DNA from: Paenibacillus sp. USDA918EY
GTDB lineage: Bacteria > Bacillota > Bacilli > Paenibacillales > Paenibacillaceae
Direction of reading: 5' to 3'
NCBI RefSeq assembly: GCF_009870825.1
Contig: NZ_WTWY01000004.1
Span: 1-64,000, forward strand
Length of the DNA stretch: 64,000 nt
This document shows positions 49,814 through 59,470 of the stretch, one piece after another (position 1 is the first letter of the stretch; each line of letters begins with the position of its first letter). A program made the position numbers and the translations under genes. The notes beneath the pieces were generated by a model that was not told where the DNA came from, made no database searches, and saw nothing but the letters and a program-made list of their open reading frames with translations.

Positions 49814-50656
49814 ATGGAATTTACGAAAATGCATGGTCTTGGCAATGACTTTATTGTGATATACGGCGAGCAGGCTCTTCCGGGCAATGCGGCGGAGCTT
49901 GCCGTCAAATGGTGCGACCGCTATTTCGGGATCGGGGCCGACGGGCTCGTTTACATCCTGCCGTCCGAGCGGGCGGACTACCGGATGAGAATCATCAATT
50001 CGGACGGAAGCGAAGCGGAGCAATGCGGGAACGCGATCCGCTGCGTCGCCAAATACGTATACGACCACGGTTACGTTAAAAGGGAAGAGATCACGATCGA
50101 AACGCTCGGAGCCGGCGTGCAAAAGATCGCCATTCAGGCGGAGAACGGCAAGGCGGCGTTGATGACGGTCGATATGGGAGAACCGGTGCTTTCCGGGCTT
50201 CGGATCCCGACGACGATCGATGCCGCGCAAGTGGTGGACGTTCCGCTGGAAGCCGATGGTGAAACCTTCCGGTTTACGGCCGTTTCCATGGGCAATCCGC
50301 ACTGCGTCATTTACGTCGACGACGCTGTTCATTTCGATCTCCATGCCTGGGGGCCGAAGCTGGAAGCGCACCCCCTTTTTCCGAAAAAAGTGAACGTGGA
50401 GTTTGCGACCGTGTTGGACCGGAAGACGATCGACATGCGCGTCTGGGAACGGGGAGCGGGCCCCACGCTAGCATGCGGCACGGGAGCTTGCGCGACGCTG
50501 GTCTCCTCGGTGCTGAACGGGAAAACGGACCGCGAGGCGGAGGTGCGTTTGAAAGGCGGCAGCCTCTTCATCAAGTGGAACGAGGCGGACAACCGGATCT
50601 ATATGACGGGGCCGGCCGCGTTCGTGTTCGCGGGACATACCGATCCGGCGGCCTGA
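49814..50656 (+). CDS. dapF: Diaminopimelate epimerase
   Basis: This 280-residue cofactor-independent racemase converts LL- to meso-diaminopimelate for lysine and peptidoglycan. The two catalytic cysteines lie in EQCGNAIRCVAKYV and LACGTGACATLV, and the N-terminal FTKMHGLGNDFIVI is diagnostic. AAGGAGTGGCAGCAGCCG precedes the ATG used; a longer upstream frame is not needed. It sits 78 bases after yloB, a position not found in the B. subtilis yloA-yloC arrangement, and ends in a very strong terminator. Confidence 0.97.
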   Translation: MEFTKMHGLGNDFIVIYGEQALPGNAAELAVKWCDRYFGIGADGLVYILPSERADYRMRIINSDGSEAEQCGNAIRCVAKYVYDHGYVKREEITIETLGAGVQKIAIQAENGKAALMTVDMGEPVLSGLRIPTTIDAAQVVDVPLEADGETFRFTAVSMGNPHCVIYVDDAVHFDLHAWGPKLEAHPLFPKKVNVEFATVLDRKTIDMRVWERGAGPTLACGTGACATLVSSVLNGKTDREAEVRLKGGSLFIKWNEADNRIYMTGPAAFVFAGHTDPAA

Positions 50657-50680
50657 TGGCCAAAATGACGGGCAACGACG

Positions 50681-50730
50681 AAAAGCCTGCCGAACGCTCC
50701 TTTAGGGGAGCGGTCCGGCAGGCTTTTTTT
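50681..50730 (+). terminator. Strong intrinsic terminator of dapF
   Basis: AAAAGCCTGCCG pairs with CGGCAGGCTTTT, and CGCTCC with GGAGCG, around TTTAGG; seven Ts follow. Confidence 0.93.
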
Positions 50731-50873
50731 GTCCTTACGCACCGGCGCAGAGGAGACCGTCGATTCAGTCCGGGCAGGGCAGCCTTTCGCTTTTTGAATT
50801 CCTTGCGAACTAGTGGGAATTTGGAGGCATTTGTGATACATTAGATGAAAACTACGGGTTGGGGGAATAACTG

Positions 50874-52745
50874 ATGAAGCCGGATTTGCGAGTGGTGTTG
50901 GACAATAAGGTGCTTGTCGGGGACGGCGCGATGGGTACTTTTTTATATCAAATGGGTTTTCCTGTGGGGATTTCGTACGAGGAGCTGAACTTAACTTCGC
51001 CGGAGGTCATTCGGGACGTTCACCGGCGTTATGTCGATGCGGGCGCGCAGGTGCTGGAGTCCAATACGTTTTCGGCCAATTTCGATAAACTGTCCAAATA
51101 CGGGCTGGAATCCAAAGTCGCCGAGATCAACCGGGCCGGCGTGCGGATTGCGCGGGAAGCGGCGGGAGAAGCCGGTTACGTCGTCGGGGCCGTCGGCTCC
51201 ATCCGCGGCGGCAAACGGACGAACATTTCGAACGCCGAGCTGAAGAAGTATTTCGAGCAGCAGCTGCAGGCGTTATTGTCGGAAGGCGTGGACGGCGTCA
51301 TGCTCGAAACCTTTTACAATGTCGAGGAGCTGGTGCTCGCTTTGTCCATTACGCGCCGGTTGACCGACATTCCGGTCATCTGCCAGTTTGCGGTCGAGGA
51401 CGTCGCCAGGACGCTGGACGGCTACACGATGCAAGACGCCTTCCGGATCGTGCAGCAGGAAGGGGCCGACATCATCGGCTTCAACTGCCGCACCGGCCCG
51501 AACGGGATTTTGAGCGCGATCAAGTCGCTTGACGGCCATCTGCCGGCCCCGGTTTCGGTTTATCCGAATGCGGGCGTGGCCGATTACGTGGACGGGGAAT
51601 ACCGCTATGGAGCGGGTCCGGAATATTTCGGGCAAATGGCGGTTCAATTTGCCGACGCGGGCGCGCGCATCATCGGGGGCTGCTGCGGCACGACGCCTGC
51701 CCATATCGAAGCCATTTCCCGGGCGCTCGGGAATTACGTGCCGCAGCCGGCCGTGTACGAGCCCATCCCCGAGCACGCGGCGCCGGCAATCGTCCTCGAA
51801 CCCGCCCCGGAAGAAGTTACGGGCAGCCGCGAACCGAACCTGGTCGATTTGGCGAAGCAGCGGCACACGGTCATCGTGGAGCTGGACCCGCCGCGCGACC
51901 TGGACATCTCGAAATTTATGCAGGGCGCGCAGCGGCTGAAAGAGGCCGGGGCCGACGCGCTGACGCTTGCCGACAACTCGCTGGCCGTCACGCGCATGAG
52001 CAACATGGCGCTCGGCCATCTCGTCCAGGTCGAGACCGGGCTGCGGCCTTTGGTGCATATCGCCTGCCGCGACCGCAACCTGATCGGCACGCAGTCGCAC
52101 ATGATGGGCTTCGACGCCCTCGGGATCGACCACGTGCTGGCCGTGACGGGCGATCCTGCCCGGTTCGGGGATTTGCCGGGCTCGAGTTCGGTGTACGACC
52201 TGACGTCGTTCGAAATTATCCGGATGATCAAGCAGCTGAACGAAGGCATTTCCTTCTCCGGGAAACCGCTCAAGCAAAAAGCGAAATTCGTGGTAGGCGC
52301 CGCCTTTAACCCGCACGGGAAACATTTGGATAAAGCGGTGGCCCGCCTGGAACGGAAAATCGCCGCCGGCGCGGATTACATCATGACCCAGCCGGTGTAC
52401 GATCCCGAGCTGATTCGGGCGGTGAGCGAAGCGACCCGTCACCTGGATACGCCGATCTTTATGGGGATCATGCCGCTCGCCAGCGGCAGAAACGCGGAAT
52501 ATTTGCACAACGAAGTGCCCGGCATCCATTTGTCGGACGACGTCCGCAGCCGGATGGCAGGCCTTGAGGGGGAAGAAGGCAGGGCGATGGGCGTTCAGAT
52601 CGCGAAGGAACTGCTTGATGTCGCAATGGAGCATTTTAACGGGATTTACTTGATGACCCCGTTCATGCTGTATGAAATGAGCGCCCAGCTGATCGAACAC
52701 GTATGGGCCAAATCCGGCCGCCAATTGTCCCCCTTGTTTCGTTGA
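50874..52745 (+). CDS. yitJ: Bifunctional homocysteine S-methyltransferase / methylenetetrahydrofolate reductase
   Basis: This 623-residue fusion has an N-terminal homocysteine methyltransferase domain (about 1-295) with the zinc cysteines in GFNCRTGP and GGCCGTTPAH, and a C-terminal MetF domain (about 330-615) with VELDPPRDL, HIACRDRN, VTGDPARFGD and TQPVYD. The linker of about 35 residues is Pro/Glu/Ala rich. The arrangement is that of B. subtilis YitJ, coupling methyl-THF formation to methionine synthesis. GTTGGGGGAATAACTG precedes the ATG. The leader is only about 140 bases and I see no SAM riboswitch, in contrast to the S-box control of Bacillus yitJ. Confidence 0.95.
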   Translation: MKPDLRVVLDNKVLVGDGAMGTFLYQMGFPVGISYEELNLTSPEVIRDVHRRYVDAGAQVLESNTFSANFDKLSKYGLESKVAEINRAGVRIAREAAGEAGYVVGAVGSIRGGKRTNISNAELKKYFEQQLQALLSEGVDGVMLETFYNVEELVLALSITRRLTDIPVICQFAVEDVARTLDGYTMQDAFRIVQQEGADIIGFNCRTGPNGILSAIKSLDGHLPAPVSVYPNAGVADYVDGEYRYGAGPEYFGQMAVQFADAGARIIGGCCGTTPAHIEAISRALGNYVPQPAVYEPIPEHAAPAIVLEPAPEEVTGSREPNLVDLAKQRHTVIVELDPPRDLDISKFMQGAQRLKEAGADALTLADNSLAVTRMSNMALGHLVQVETGLRPLVHIACRDRNLIGTQSHMMGFDALGIDHVLAVTGDPARFGDLPGSSSVYDLTSFEIIRMIKQLNEGISFSGKPLKQKAKFVVGAAFNPHGKHLDKAVARLERKIAAGADYIMTQPVYDPELIRAVSEATRHLDTPIFMGIMPLASGRNAEYLHNEVPGIHLSDDVRSRMAGLEGEEGRAMGVQIAKELLDVAMEHFNGIYLMTPFMLYEMSAQLIEHVWAKSGRQLSPLFR

Positions 52746-52770
52746 TCGTAATCAATTACAATAGTGTAAT
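52742..52770 (+). promoter_or_regulatory. Putative promoter with palindrome upstream of yloC
   Basis: TTGATC and TGTAAT are spaced by 17 bases. ATTACA-ATAG-TGTAAT (52755-52770) is a perfect inverted repeat covering the -10 region; TACAAT inside it is another -10 candidate. Confidence 0.4.
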
Positions 52771-52783
52771 GGATGTGGTGCCG

Positions 52784-53680
52784 ATGTCTTTTAGCATGAC
52801 CGGATACGGTCGATCCGCCCTTCAGCACGGAGGGCGTAAAGTGGTATTTGAAGTGAAGTCCGTCAATCACCGATACTGCGAAGTCGTGCTTCGTCTGCCG
52901 CGTGAGTGGACTTGCTTCGAGGACGCTTTGCGGAGAACGGTGCAGCAGTACGTCAAGCGCGGACGCGTCGATGTGTTCGTCACGAAAGAAGAAGGCGACG
53001 ACCATGCTCCGCATGCCTTGCTTAACGACCATGCCGTGAAGATGTATCTGCAGGCGGCGCAGGAAATTTCGCAGCGGTACGGCCTCGACGGCGAATTGAC
53101 CGTGAAGGATTTGTTGTCCTTTCCCGACGTGTGGATCACGCCGGATCACGGCGCTTTCGCGGACGACTCCGACGTGGACGAATGGGGGCCTGTGCTGGAA
53201 AAAGGTCTGCGATCCGCCCTGGATGGCCTTACGGCGATGCGAAGCATGGAGGGCAAGCACTTGGCGGCGGACGTGGAGCAGCGGTTAAGCAAGCTGCAAG
53301 CTCTGCATGCCGAAATGCTGCAGTTGGCGCCAACAGTAGTCGAGGATTACCGCAATAAGCTCAAACAAAGGCTGTCTGATCTTCATGACGGTTCGTTTGC
53401 CTTTGATGAACATAAATTTGGCATGGAAATTGCAATTTTCGCAGACCGTTCCAACATAGATGAAGAACTGATACGGCTGCAGAGCCATTTTGAGCAATGC
53501 AAGGGTTTGCTTCGTGCGGATGAACCGGTCGGAAGAAAACTGGATTTTCTGATTCAGGAAATGAACAGGGAAGTCAATACGATTGGATCGAAGGCCAATC
53601 ATCTGACTCTGGTAAACCGTGTTGTCGAAATGAAGGCGGAGCTGGAAAAAATTCGCGAACAATTGGCCAATATAGAATAA
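52784..53680 (+). CDS. yloC: YicC/YloC family endoribonuclease-like protein
   Basis: This 298-residue protein begins with the conserved FSMTGYGRSAL and ends in the DUF1732 C-terminal region GSKANHLTLVNRVVEMKAELEKIREQ. YicC-type proteins are reported endoribonucleases acting in small-RNA turnover in enterobacteria; the Bacillus role is less clear. KSVNHRYCEVVLRLP near residue 28 is the family's most conserved stretch. Starts at 52769 and 52796 are possible; 52784 has GGTG upstream. It heads the yloC-remA-gmk-rpoZ run, as in B. subtilis. Confidence 0.92.
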   Translation: MSFSMTGYGRSALQHGGRKVVFEVKSVNHRYCEVVLRLPREWTCFEDALRRTVQQYVKRGRVDVFVTKEEGDDHAPHALLNDHAVKMYLQAAQEISQRYGLDGELTVKDLLSFPDVWITPDHGAFADDSDVDEWGPVLEKGLRSALDGLTAMRSMEGKHLAADVEQRLSKLQALHAEMLQLAPTVVEDYRNKLKQRLSDLHDGSFAFDEHKFGMEIAIFADRSNIDEELIRLQSHFEQCKGLLRADEPVGRKLDFLIQEMNREVNTIGSKANHLTLVNRVVEMKAELEKIREQLANIE

Positions 53681-53740
53681 AAGGCGCTTTCGACATAGAA
53701 CAGGCGAGAGTCAAATGTGTATAGGGGGAAGAACCTGATT

Positions 53741-54001
53741 ATGGCAATCAAACTCATTAACATCGGCTTCGGGAATATTGTGTCGGCTAACCGAATCATT
53801 TCCATTGTAAGCCCTGAATCAGCACCCATTAAAAGAATCATTCAGGAAGCAAGAGACCGTCATATGTTGATCGACGCGACATACGGACGCCGGACCCGTG
53901 CCGTCATCATTACGGACAGCGATCACGTCATCCTGTCCGCGGTACAGCCGGAAACGGTGGCTCACCGTCTGTCCAGCAAAGACGACGATCATGACGAATA
54001 A
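53741..54001 (+). CDS. remA: Extracellular matrix regulator RemA
   Basis: This 86-residue DUF370 protein starts [20 protein letters not shown] and continues with [23 protein letters not shown]. In B. subtilis RemA is a DNA-binding activator of the biofilm matrix operons and osmoprotection genes that forms ring-shaped oligomers. The C-terminus is acidic (SSKDDDHDE). AGGGGGAAGAACC precedes the ATG. It lies between yloC and gmk as in Bacillus, with 60 and 16 bases of spacing. Confidence 0.95.
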   Translation: MAIKLINIGFGNIVSANRIISIVSPESAPIKRIIQEARDRHMLIDATYGRRTRAVIITDSDHVILSAVQPETVAHRLSSKDDDHDE

Positions 54002-54017
54002 CGAGTTGGGGAGTACT

Positions 54018-54590
54018 ATGTCAAAAGGATTATTGTTTGTTTTGTCCGGGCCGTCCGGAGTTGGGAAAGGAACCGTATGCACCGCGCTGAGAGGCAAACT
54101 TCCGGAGCTCGTGTATTCCGTTTCGGCCACGACGCGGAGTCCGCGGCTCGGCGAGGAAGACGGCGTGAATTATTTTTTTAAATCCCGCGAGCAGTTTTTG
54201 GAAATGATGCAAAACAACGAGCTGCTGGAATATGCTGAATACGTCGGCAATTATTACGGCACGCCGCGCGATTTCGTGGAAAAAACGCTTGAAAGCGGCA
54301 AGGACATCATTTTGGAAATCGAGGTGCAAGGCGCGCTGCAGGTAAAGGAAAAATTCCCGCAAGGCGTCTTTATCTTCCTGCTGCCGCCGTCGCTGGATGA
54401 GCTGAAAGACCGGATCGTGGGACGCGGAACGGAAAGCCAGGCGACGATCGATCACCGGATGTCGGTGGCGGTTGACGAAATCGGCCTGATGGAGCATTAT
54501 GACTATGCCGTCGTCAACGACGAGATCGATTGCGCGTGCAAAAGAATAGAATCGATTATCGTAGCCGAACATTGTAAGGTGAAGCGGTAA
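54018..54590 (+). CDS. gmk: Guanylate kinase
   Basis: This 190-residue enzyme phosphorylates GMP to GDP. The P loop is [12 protein letters not shown], and GMP-binding residues are in [19 protein letters not shown] and [13 protein letters not shown]; the [11 protein letters not shown] helix and lid follow. GAGTTGGGGAG precedes the ATG 16 bases after remA, so translation is probably coupled. A longer upstream frame overlapping remA is not used. Confidence 0.98.
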   Translation: MSKGLLFVLSGPSGVGKGTVCTALRGKLPELVYSVSATTRSPRLGEEDGVNYFFKSREQFLEMMQNNELLEYAEYVGNYYGTPRDFVEKTLESGKDIILEIEVQGALQVKEKFPQGVFIFLLPPSLDELKDRIVGRGTESQATIDHRMSVAVDEIGLMEHYDYAVVNDEIDCACKRIESIIVAEHCKVKR

Positions 54591-54642
54591 TCGGAAAGCT
54601 CAGCGTAAATATTTTACTTTGGATAAAAGAGGTGGCAGTAAC

Positions 54643-54870
54643 GTGTTGTATCCTTCGATTGATGAAATGATGAACAAGGTCGACAGCAAGTATTCGCTGG
54701 TGGTCGCTGCGTCCAAACGCGCCAGACAGCTGCGCGAGGGAGAGAAAACCGAACTGAAAAACCCGCGCTCCCATAAATTCGTCGGCGTGGCGCTTGAGGA
54801 AATCTACAATGACATGATCCGTGTCGTGCCTCAGCCCGAAGGGGAACGGGACGAGATCAAGAAGCCTTGA
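54643..54870 (+). CDS. rpoZ: DNA-directed RNA polymerase omega subunit
   Basis: This 75-residue omega subunit assists assembly of the beta' subunit. It starts [29 protein letters not shown] split over residues 2-30, the RpoZ signature, and ends in a short acidic tail. The start codon is GTG, with AGAGGTGGCAGTAAC upstream. It is the last gene of the yloC-rpoZ unit and a terminator follows about 115 bases later. Confidence 0.95.
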   Translation: MLYPSIDEMMNKVDSKYSLVVAASKRARQLREGEKTELKNPRSHKFVGVALEEIYNDMIRVVPQPEGERDEIKKP

Positions 54871-54983
54871 CGCTTTAAGATCGGCTTAAACGAAGACGGC
54901 CTTCAGCGGTTGCTGAACCAATCTATAACCGAAGGGGGAGGCGGGCTTGCTTTCCTGCCTTCGTGTCCATAGAGTCAGGAACG

Positions 54984-55011
54984 AATACAACCGCAAGGTT
55001 GTATTTTTTTT
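54984..55011 (+). terminator. Intrinsic terminator after rpoZ
   Basis: AATACAACC-GCAA-GGTTGTATT is a perfect 9-bp stem followed by eight Ts. Confidence 0.92.
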
Positions 55012-55132
55012 AAGATAACATCAGATCGACCATCGTATGAACCCCGCAAAGGAATGGAACGGGAACGGAGCGCCGTTTCCGCTTTGTGGGGGTGTTTTTT
55101 CTCTATTCCGAAGCGAAAGAGGGCGGATAACT

Positions 55133-56356
55133 ATGTTAAACGGAAAAACGATCGTGCTTGGCGTGACCGGCGGCATTGCGGCATTCAAGGCGGCAAGCCT
55201 GTGCAGCAAGCTGGTTCAAAAAGGGGCGGACGTCCATGTCATCATGACATCCTCGGCCAAACAATTCATCACGGAGCTGACGCTGCAAAGCTTGTCCAAA
55301 AACGCGGTGTTCAGCGACACGTTCGACGAAAGGGATCCCGCCGTCGTATCCCATATCCGTTTGGCCGATGCGGCCGACCTGGTGCTGATCGCCCCGGCGA
55401 CGGCCAACATGATCGGCAAAATGGCCCACGGACTGGCGGACGACATGCTGTCGACGACGCTTTTGGCGACGACCGCGCCGGTGATGGTCGCTCCCGCGAT
55501 GAACGTCCATATGTACGGGCATCCTGCCGTCCAGGAAAACATGAAGACGCTGGATCGGCGGGGCGTCATGATGATCGAACCCGGCGAAGGGTTGCTGGCC
55601 TGCGGTTATGTCGGAAAAGGACGGATGGAAGAGCCGGAGACCATCGTGGCCGTGGTCGAGCAATATTTTGCCCGCAAGGAGCAGGCGGAGCCCGGTCTTC
55701 TGCAGGGGAAAAAAGTCGTCGTCACCTCCGGCGGGACGATCGAGCGAATTGATCCGGTCCGTTATATCACCAACGACTCCTCCGGAAAAATGGGGTTTGC
55801 CATTGCGAAAGCGGCGCGCGAGATGGGGGCGGACGTGCGTTTGATTTACGGGCGCACCGACGTGGCGCCTCCGGCCGGCGTCGACGCCGAGCCCGTTCAA
55901 TCGGCGGAAGAAATGTACCGGGCCGTGCTGAAGCATTGGGAAAGCAGCGATCTGGTCATTAAAGCCGCGGCGGTGGCGGATTATCGTCCGGCCGAAACGG
56001 CAAGCAGCAAAATCAAGAAAAAAGGCGACACGATGACGCTGGAGCTTGTCAAAACGGTCGACATCCTGGAGGAGCTCGGCAAAAGCAAAACGCATCAGTT
56101 TTTGATCGGGTTTGCCGCGGAAACCCACGACGTCGAAACGTATGCGAAAGACAAGCTGCGCCGGAAAAACGCAGACTTGATCGTCGCCAACGACGTGACG
56201 GCGGAGGGTGCAGGCTTCCGTTCGGACACGAACATCGTGCAGGTGTTTGACGAGGCGGGGCTTGTGGAGCAGATGCCCGTCATGTCCAAAGACGACATCG
56301 CGCGGAGGCTGCTTGCGATTGCGGCCGGGCGCATGAAAGAAGCGGGGAACCGATGA
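55133..56356 (+). CDS. coaBC: Phosphopantothenoylcysteine decarboxylase / synthetase
   Basis: This 407-residue bifunctional coenzyme A biosynthesis enzyme has a FMN-dependent CoaC domain (about 1-180) with VTGGIAAFKAA, HIRLADAADL, the catalytic asparagine in APAMNVHMY and the substrate cysteine loop LLACGYVGKGRM. The CoaB synthetase domain follows (about 185-400) with TSGGTIERIDPVRYITNDSSGKMG and NDVTAEGAGF. GAGGGCGGATAACT precedes the ATG; a longer upstream frame would run into the leader. Its stop overlaps the priA start (ATGA). Confidence 0.95.
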   Translation: MLNGKTIVLGVTGGIAAFKAASLCSKLVQKGADVHVIMTSSAKQFITELTLQSLSKNAVFSDTFDERDPAVVSHIRLADAADLVLIAPATANMIGKMAHGLADDMLSTTLLATTAPVMVAPAMNVHMYGHPAVQENMKTLDRRGVMMIEPGEGLLACGYVGKGRMEEPETIVAVVEQYFARKEQAEPGLLQGKKVVVTSGGTIERIDPVRYITNDSSGKMGFAIAKAAREMGADVRLIYGRTDVAPPAGVDAEPVQSAEEMYRAVLKHWESSDLVIKAAAVADYRPAETASSKIKKKGDTMTLELVKTVDILEELGKSKTHQFLIGFAAETHDVETYAKDKLRRKNADLIVANDVTAEGAGFRSDTNIVQVFDEAGLVEQMPVMSKDDIARRLLAIAAGRMKEAGNR

Positions 56357-58896
56357 TGCTGCCGCAAGTGGCCAAAGTCATCGTCGATGTGCCGGTAAAA
56401 GATACGGACCGTCCGTTCGATTATTTGATTCCGGAATCGATGCGGGCATGGCTTGAAGTCGGAAGCCGGGTCGGCGTTCCTTTCGGCCACAGGACGGTTC
56501 AGGGGTTCGTGGTCGGATTGCAGGATCACCCCTCCCCCGGCGGGATGCGCCTGAAGAGCATACAGGAGGTGCTCGACGTCGTTCCTCCGCTCTCCCCCGA
56601 ACTCGTCGAGCTTGCGCAATGGATGAGCCAAAGGTACGCCTGTCGCTTCATTACGGCGCTTCAGGTGATGGTGCCGACGGCGCTGAAGGGCAAGGCCGAA
56701 CGATATATTTCGCTTGGCGATCCCGCGGACCGGACGGAGGAAGAGGACGATTATTCGCTGGTGCGGGTCGTCGCCGAGCCGACGAAAGAAGCAAAAACGA
56801 TCATGGCTTACGTGGCGCAAAAGGGAGAAGTTCCCGCGCAGCAGCTCAGCCGCCTTTTCCCGGATAGCGCCGAAACGATCAAAACGCTGCTCCGAAAAGG
56901 GATTTTGCAGGAAAACCAGTCCATTAAGGACAAGCTGCAAAAGAAAACGCTCAAAGCGGTCGATCTTGCCGTCGAGGCGCATGAGGCGGAAGCCGCTCTG
57001 CCGGATTTTCCGGCCAAGGCCCAGCGGCAGCGGGAAGTCCTTCAGTTCATTTTGGAGATGAAAGAGCTGCTCCCCCTCCCGCTAAAAGAGGTTTTGACGA
57101 CGCTGCAAGTTTCGGCGGCCACCGTCAAAGGGCTGGCGGACAAGGGATTTATCGCGATCGAAGACGTGGAAGTGTTCCGCGATCCGTACCGCGGCCGCCG
57201 CTTCAAACCGTCGGAGCCGCTTCGGCTGAACGATGAGCAGCAGCATGCGTACGACAGCATCCGCGATACGCTGGATGCGAGCAGGCACGGCGTATTCCTA
57301 TTGCACGGCGTGACGGGCAGCGGCAAAACCGAAATTTATCTGCAGACGATCCAGCACTGCATCGGGCAGGGGCGGCAGGCGATCGTGCTTGTCCCCGAAA
57401 TTTCGTTAACCCCGCAAATGGTGGAGCGGTTCAAAGGGCGGTTCGGCGACCAGGTGGCGGTCATGCACAGCCGCCTTTCCGGCGGCGAGCGTTACGACGA
57501 ATGGCGGAAAATACGCGAAGGCAAAGTCAAAGTGGCGATCGGGGCCCGTTCCGCCGTGTTTGCGCCCTTTGACCGGATCGGCCTCATCATTATGGACGAA
57601 GAGCATGAAACCTCTTATAAACAGGAGGAAAGCCCTAAATACCACGCCCGGGACGTAGCGGTCCGAAGGGCGCGCCAGCACGGTGCGGCGGTCGTGTTGG
57701 GTTCGGCGACGCCTTCGCTCGAAAGCTATCACGCGGCCCGTTCCCGGGCGAACGACGAGTTTGCGCCCTTGCTGCTGGAAATGAAACGCCGGGCGCTTGG
57801 CAACGAGCTGCCGACGGTACAAATCGTCGATATGCGGGAAGAACTAAAAGAGGGCAATCGCTCCATGTTCAGCCGATCCTTGCATCAGGCTCTCGGGATT
57901 CGGCTCGAGCGCGGGGAGCAGACGGTGCTGCTGCTCAACCGCCGCGGTTATTCCACGTTCGTCATGTGCCGCAGCTGCGGGTACGTGGCGGGCTGCCCCG
58001 AATGCGATATTTCTCTGACGTATCATCAAAAGTCGAACAATCTCCGCTGCCATTATTGCGGATACGCCGAACCGGCGCCGTCCGTCTGCCCGGAATGCGG
58101 CAGCGAGCATATCCGGTATTTCGGAACAGGCACGCAGCGGGTCGAAGAGGAGCTCGCCAAGCTGTTCCCCGGCATCCGGGTCATCCGCATGGATGTCGAC
58201 ACGACGACGGAAAAAGGTTCGCACGAAAAGCTGCTGAAGCAGTTCCGCGACAAAAAGGCGGATGTCCTGCTGGGCACCCAAATGGTCGCAAAGGGACTGG
58301 ATTTCCCGGACGTGACGCTCGTCGGCGTCATCACCGCCGATTCCGCCCTCAACCTTCCCGACTTCCGGGCAGGGGAAAAAACCTTCCAGCTGCTGACGCA
58401 GGTCGCCGGACGGGCGGGAAGGCACCAGCTGAAAGGGGAGGTATTGATCCAGTCCTATACGCCGGACCATTATTCCATCATTCACGCGAGCGGACACGAT
58501 TATCTCGCTTTCGTTCGGGATGAGCTGAAACACCGCCGCAACCTTCATTATCCGCCGTACTGCCGGCTGATTCTGATCACGCTGTCGCATGAGCAGCTGC
58601 CGCTTCTGGTCCGCATGGCGGAAAACATGGTGTCCGTCCTTCAAGGCAAAGCAAGGCAGCGGGGCTGGTTCGGCAGCCTGGATCGGCTGACGGCCGACGC
58701 GTTTGACGTGCTTGGGCCGGTCGCTTCGCCCATTCCGAGGATAAAAAATAGATACAGATTTCAATGTATGGTAAAATGGCGTGGGAATATCGACGCTGTC
58801 GGCCTCGTCCGCGAGTCGGCGGAGCAGCTGGAGGAGACGGCCCATAACCAGAAACTGCAAATCAGCATTGACGTGGATCCGCAAATGCTGATGTAG
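56353..58896 (+). CDS. priA: Primosomal protein N' (replication restart helicase PriA)
   Basis: This 847-residue superfamily 2 helicase restarts collapsed replication forks. The N-terminal 3'BD domain begins AKVIVDVPVKDTDRPFDY. Walker A is GVTGSGKTEIYL (K325), motif II is DEEHETSYKQ, and the zinc-binding insertion CRSCGYVAGCPEC ... CHYCG ... CPECGSEH carries eight cysteines. Motif VI is TQVAGRAGR. The ATG overlaps the coaBC stop; a second ATG follows immediately. The length is within the family range. Confidence 0.97.
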   Translation: MMLPQVAKVIVDVPVKDTDRPFDYLIPESMRAWLEVGSRVGVPFGHRTVQGFVVGLQDHPSPGGMRLKSIQEVLDVVPPLSPELVELAQWMSQRYACRFITALQVMVPTALKGKAERYISLGDPADRTEEEDDYSLVRVVAEPTKEAKTIMAYVAQKGEVPAQQLSRLFPDSAETIKTLLRKGILQENQSIKDKLQKKTLKAVDLAVEAHEAEAALPDFPAKAQRQREVLQFILEMKELLPLPLKEVLTTLQVSAATVKGLADKGFIAIEDVEVFRDPYRGRRFKPSEPLRLNDEQQHAYDSIRDTLDASRHGVFLLHGVTGSGKTEIYLQTIQHCIGQGRQAIVLVPEISLTPQMVERFKGRFGDQVAVMHSRLSGGERYDEWRKIREGKVKVAIGARSAVFAPFDRIGLIIMDEEHETSYKQEESPKYHARDVAVRRARQHGAAVVLGSATPSLESYHAARSRANDEFAPLLLEMKRRALGNELPTVQIVDMREELKEGNRSMFSRSLHQALGIRLERGEQTVLLLNRRGYSTFVMCRSCGYVAGCPECDISLTYHQKSNNLRCHYCGYAEPAPSVCPECGSEHIRYFGTGTQRVEEELAKLFPGIRVIRMDVDTTTEKGSHEKLLKQFRDKKADVLLGTQMVAKGLDFPDVTLVGVITADSALNLPDFRAGEKTFQLLTQVAGRAGRHQLKGEVLIQSYTPDHYSIIHASGHDYLAFVRDELKHRRNLHYPPYCRLILITLSHEQLPLLVRMAENMVSVLQGKARQRGWFGSLDRLTADAFDVLGPVASPIPRIKNRYRFQCMVKWRGNIDAVGLVRESAEQLEETAHNQKLQISIDVDPQMLM

Positions 58897-58981
58897 CCCT
58901 TGTCCCATGCATTGAAACATGAAATGAAAACCATATGGATCATGAAATCCGTACACGAATAAGCATAAGGAAGGTGTCATC

Positions 58982-59464
58982 ATGGCAATCCGCATTATCG
59001 TCAAAGAACCCGATGCCGTACTGCATAAAACGGCAAAAGAAGTGAAGGAAATTACCCCGAACGTCAAAAAATTGTTGAACGACATGGCTGAAACGATGTA
59101 CGACGCCGAAGGCGTAGGCCTTGCCGCCCCGCAGGTCGGCATTCTGAAACGCCTCATCGTCGTGGACGTCGGAGACGAGCACGGCCTGATCAAGATGGTC
59201 AATCCGGTCATCCTTGAAAAGGAAGGCGAACAGTTCGGTCCGGAAGGCTGCCTCAGCATCCCCGGCTATAACGGCGACGTGCGCCGCGCCGAGAAGGTGA
59301 CGGTCAAAGGGCTGGACGAAAACGGCAACGAGCTCACGATTACGGGAACCGGGCTGTTATCCCGCTGCTTCCAGCATGAGATCGACCATCTGGACGGCGT
59401 TTTGTTTACGGACATTGCCGAAAAAGTGTACGAGTACGTGCCTGAACGTTCCGGAAGGGAGTAA
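58982..59464 (+). CDS. def: Peptide deformylase
   Basis: This 160-residue metalloenzyme removes the N-formyl group from nascent proteins. The three motifs are GVGLAAPQ (44-51), EGCLS with metal ligand C90, and QHEIDH with H132, E133 and H136. The size is that of type 1 PDF. AAGGAAGGTGTCATC precedes the ATG. fmt follows after 6 bases, so formylation and deformylation genes are coupled. Confidence 0.97.
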   Translation: MAIRIIVKEPDAVLHKTAKEVKEITPNVKKLLNDMAETMYDAEGVGLAAPQVGILKRLIVVDVGDEHGLIKMVNPVILEKEGEQFGPEGCLSIPGYNGDVRRAEKVTVKGLDENGNELTITGTGLLSRCFQHEIDHLDGVLFTDIAEKVYEYVPERSGRE

Positions 59465-59470
59465 TGCTTC

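Noticed and set aside
50657-50873. SAM riboswitch upstream of the methionine synthesis fusion gene
   Set aside because: After the dapF terminator only about 140 bases remain, and I see none of the expected S-box stems or a regulatory terminator.
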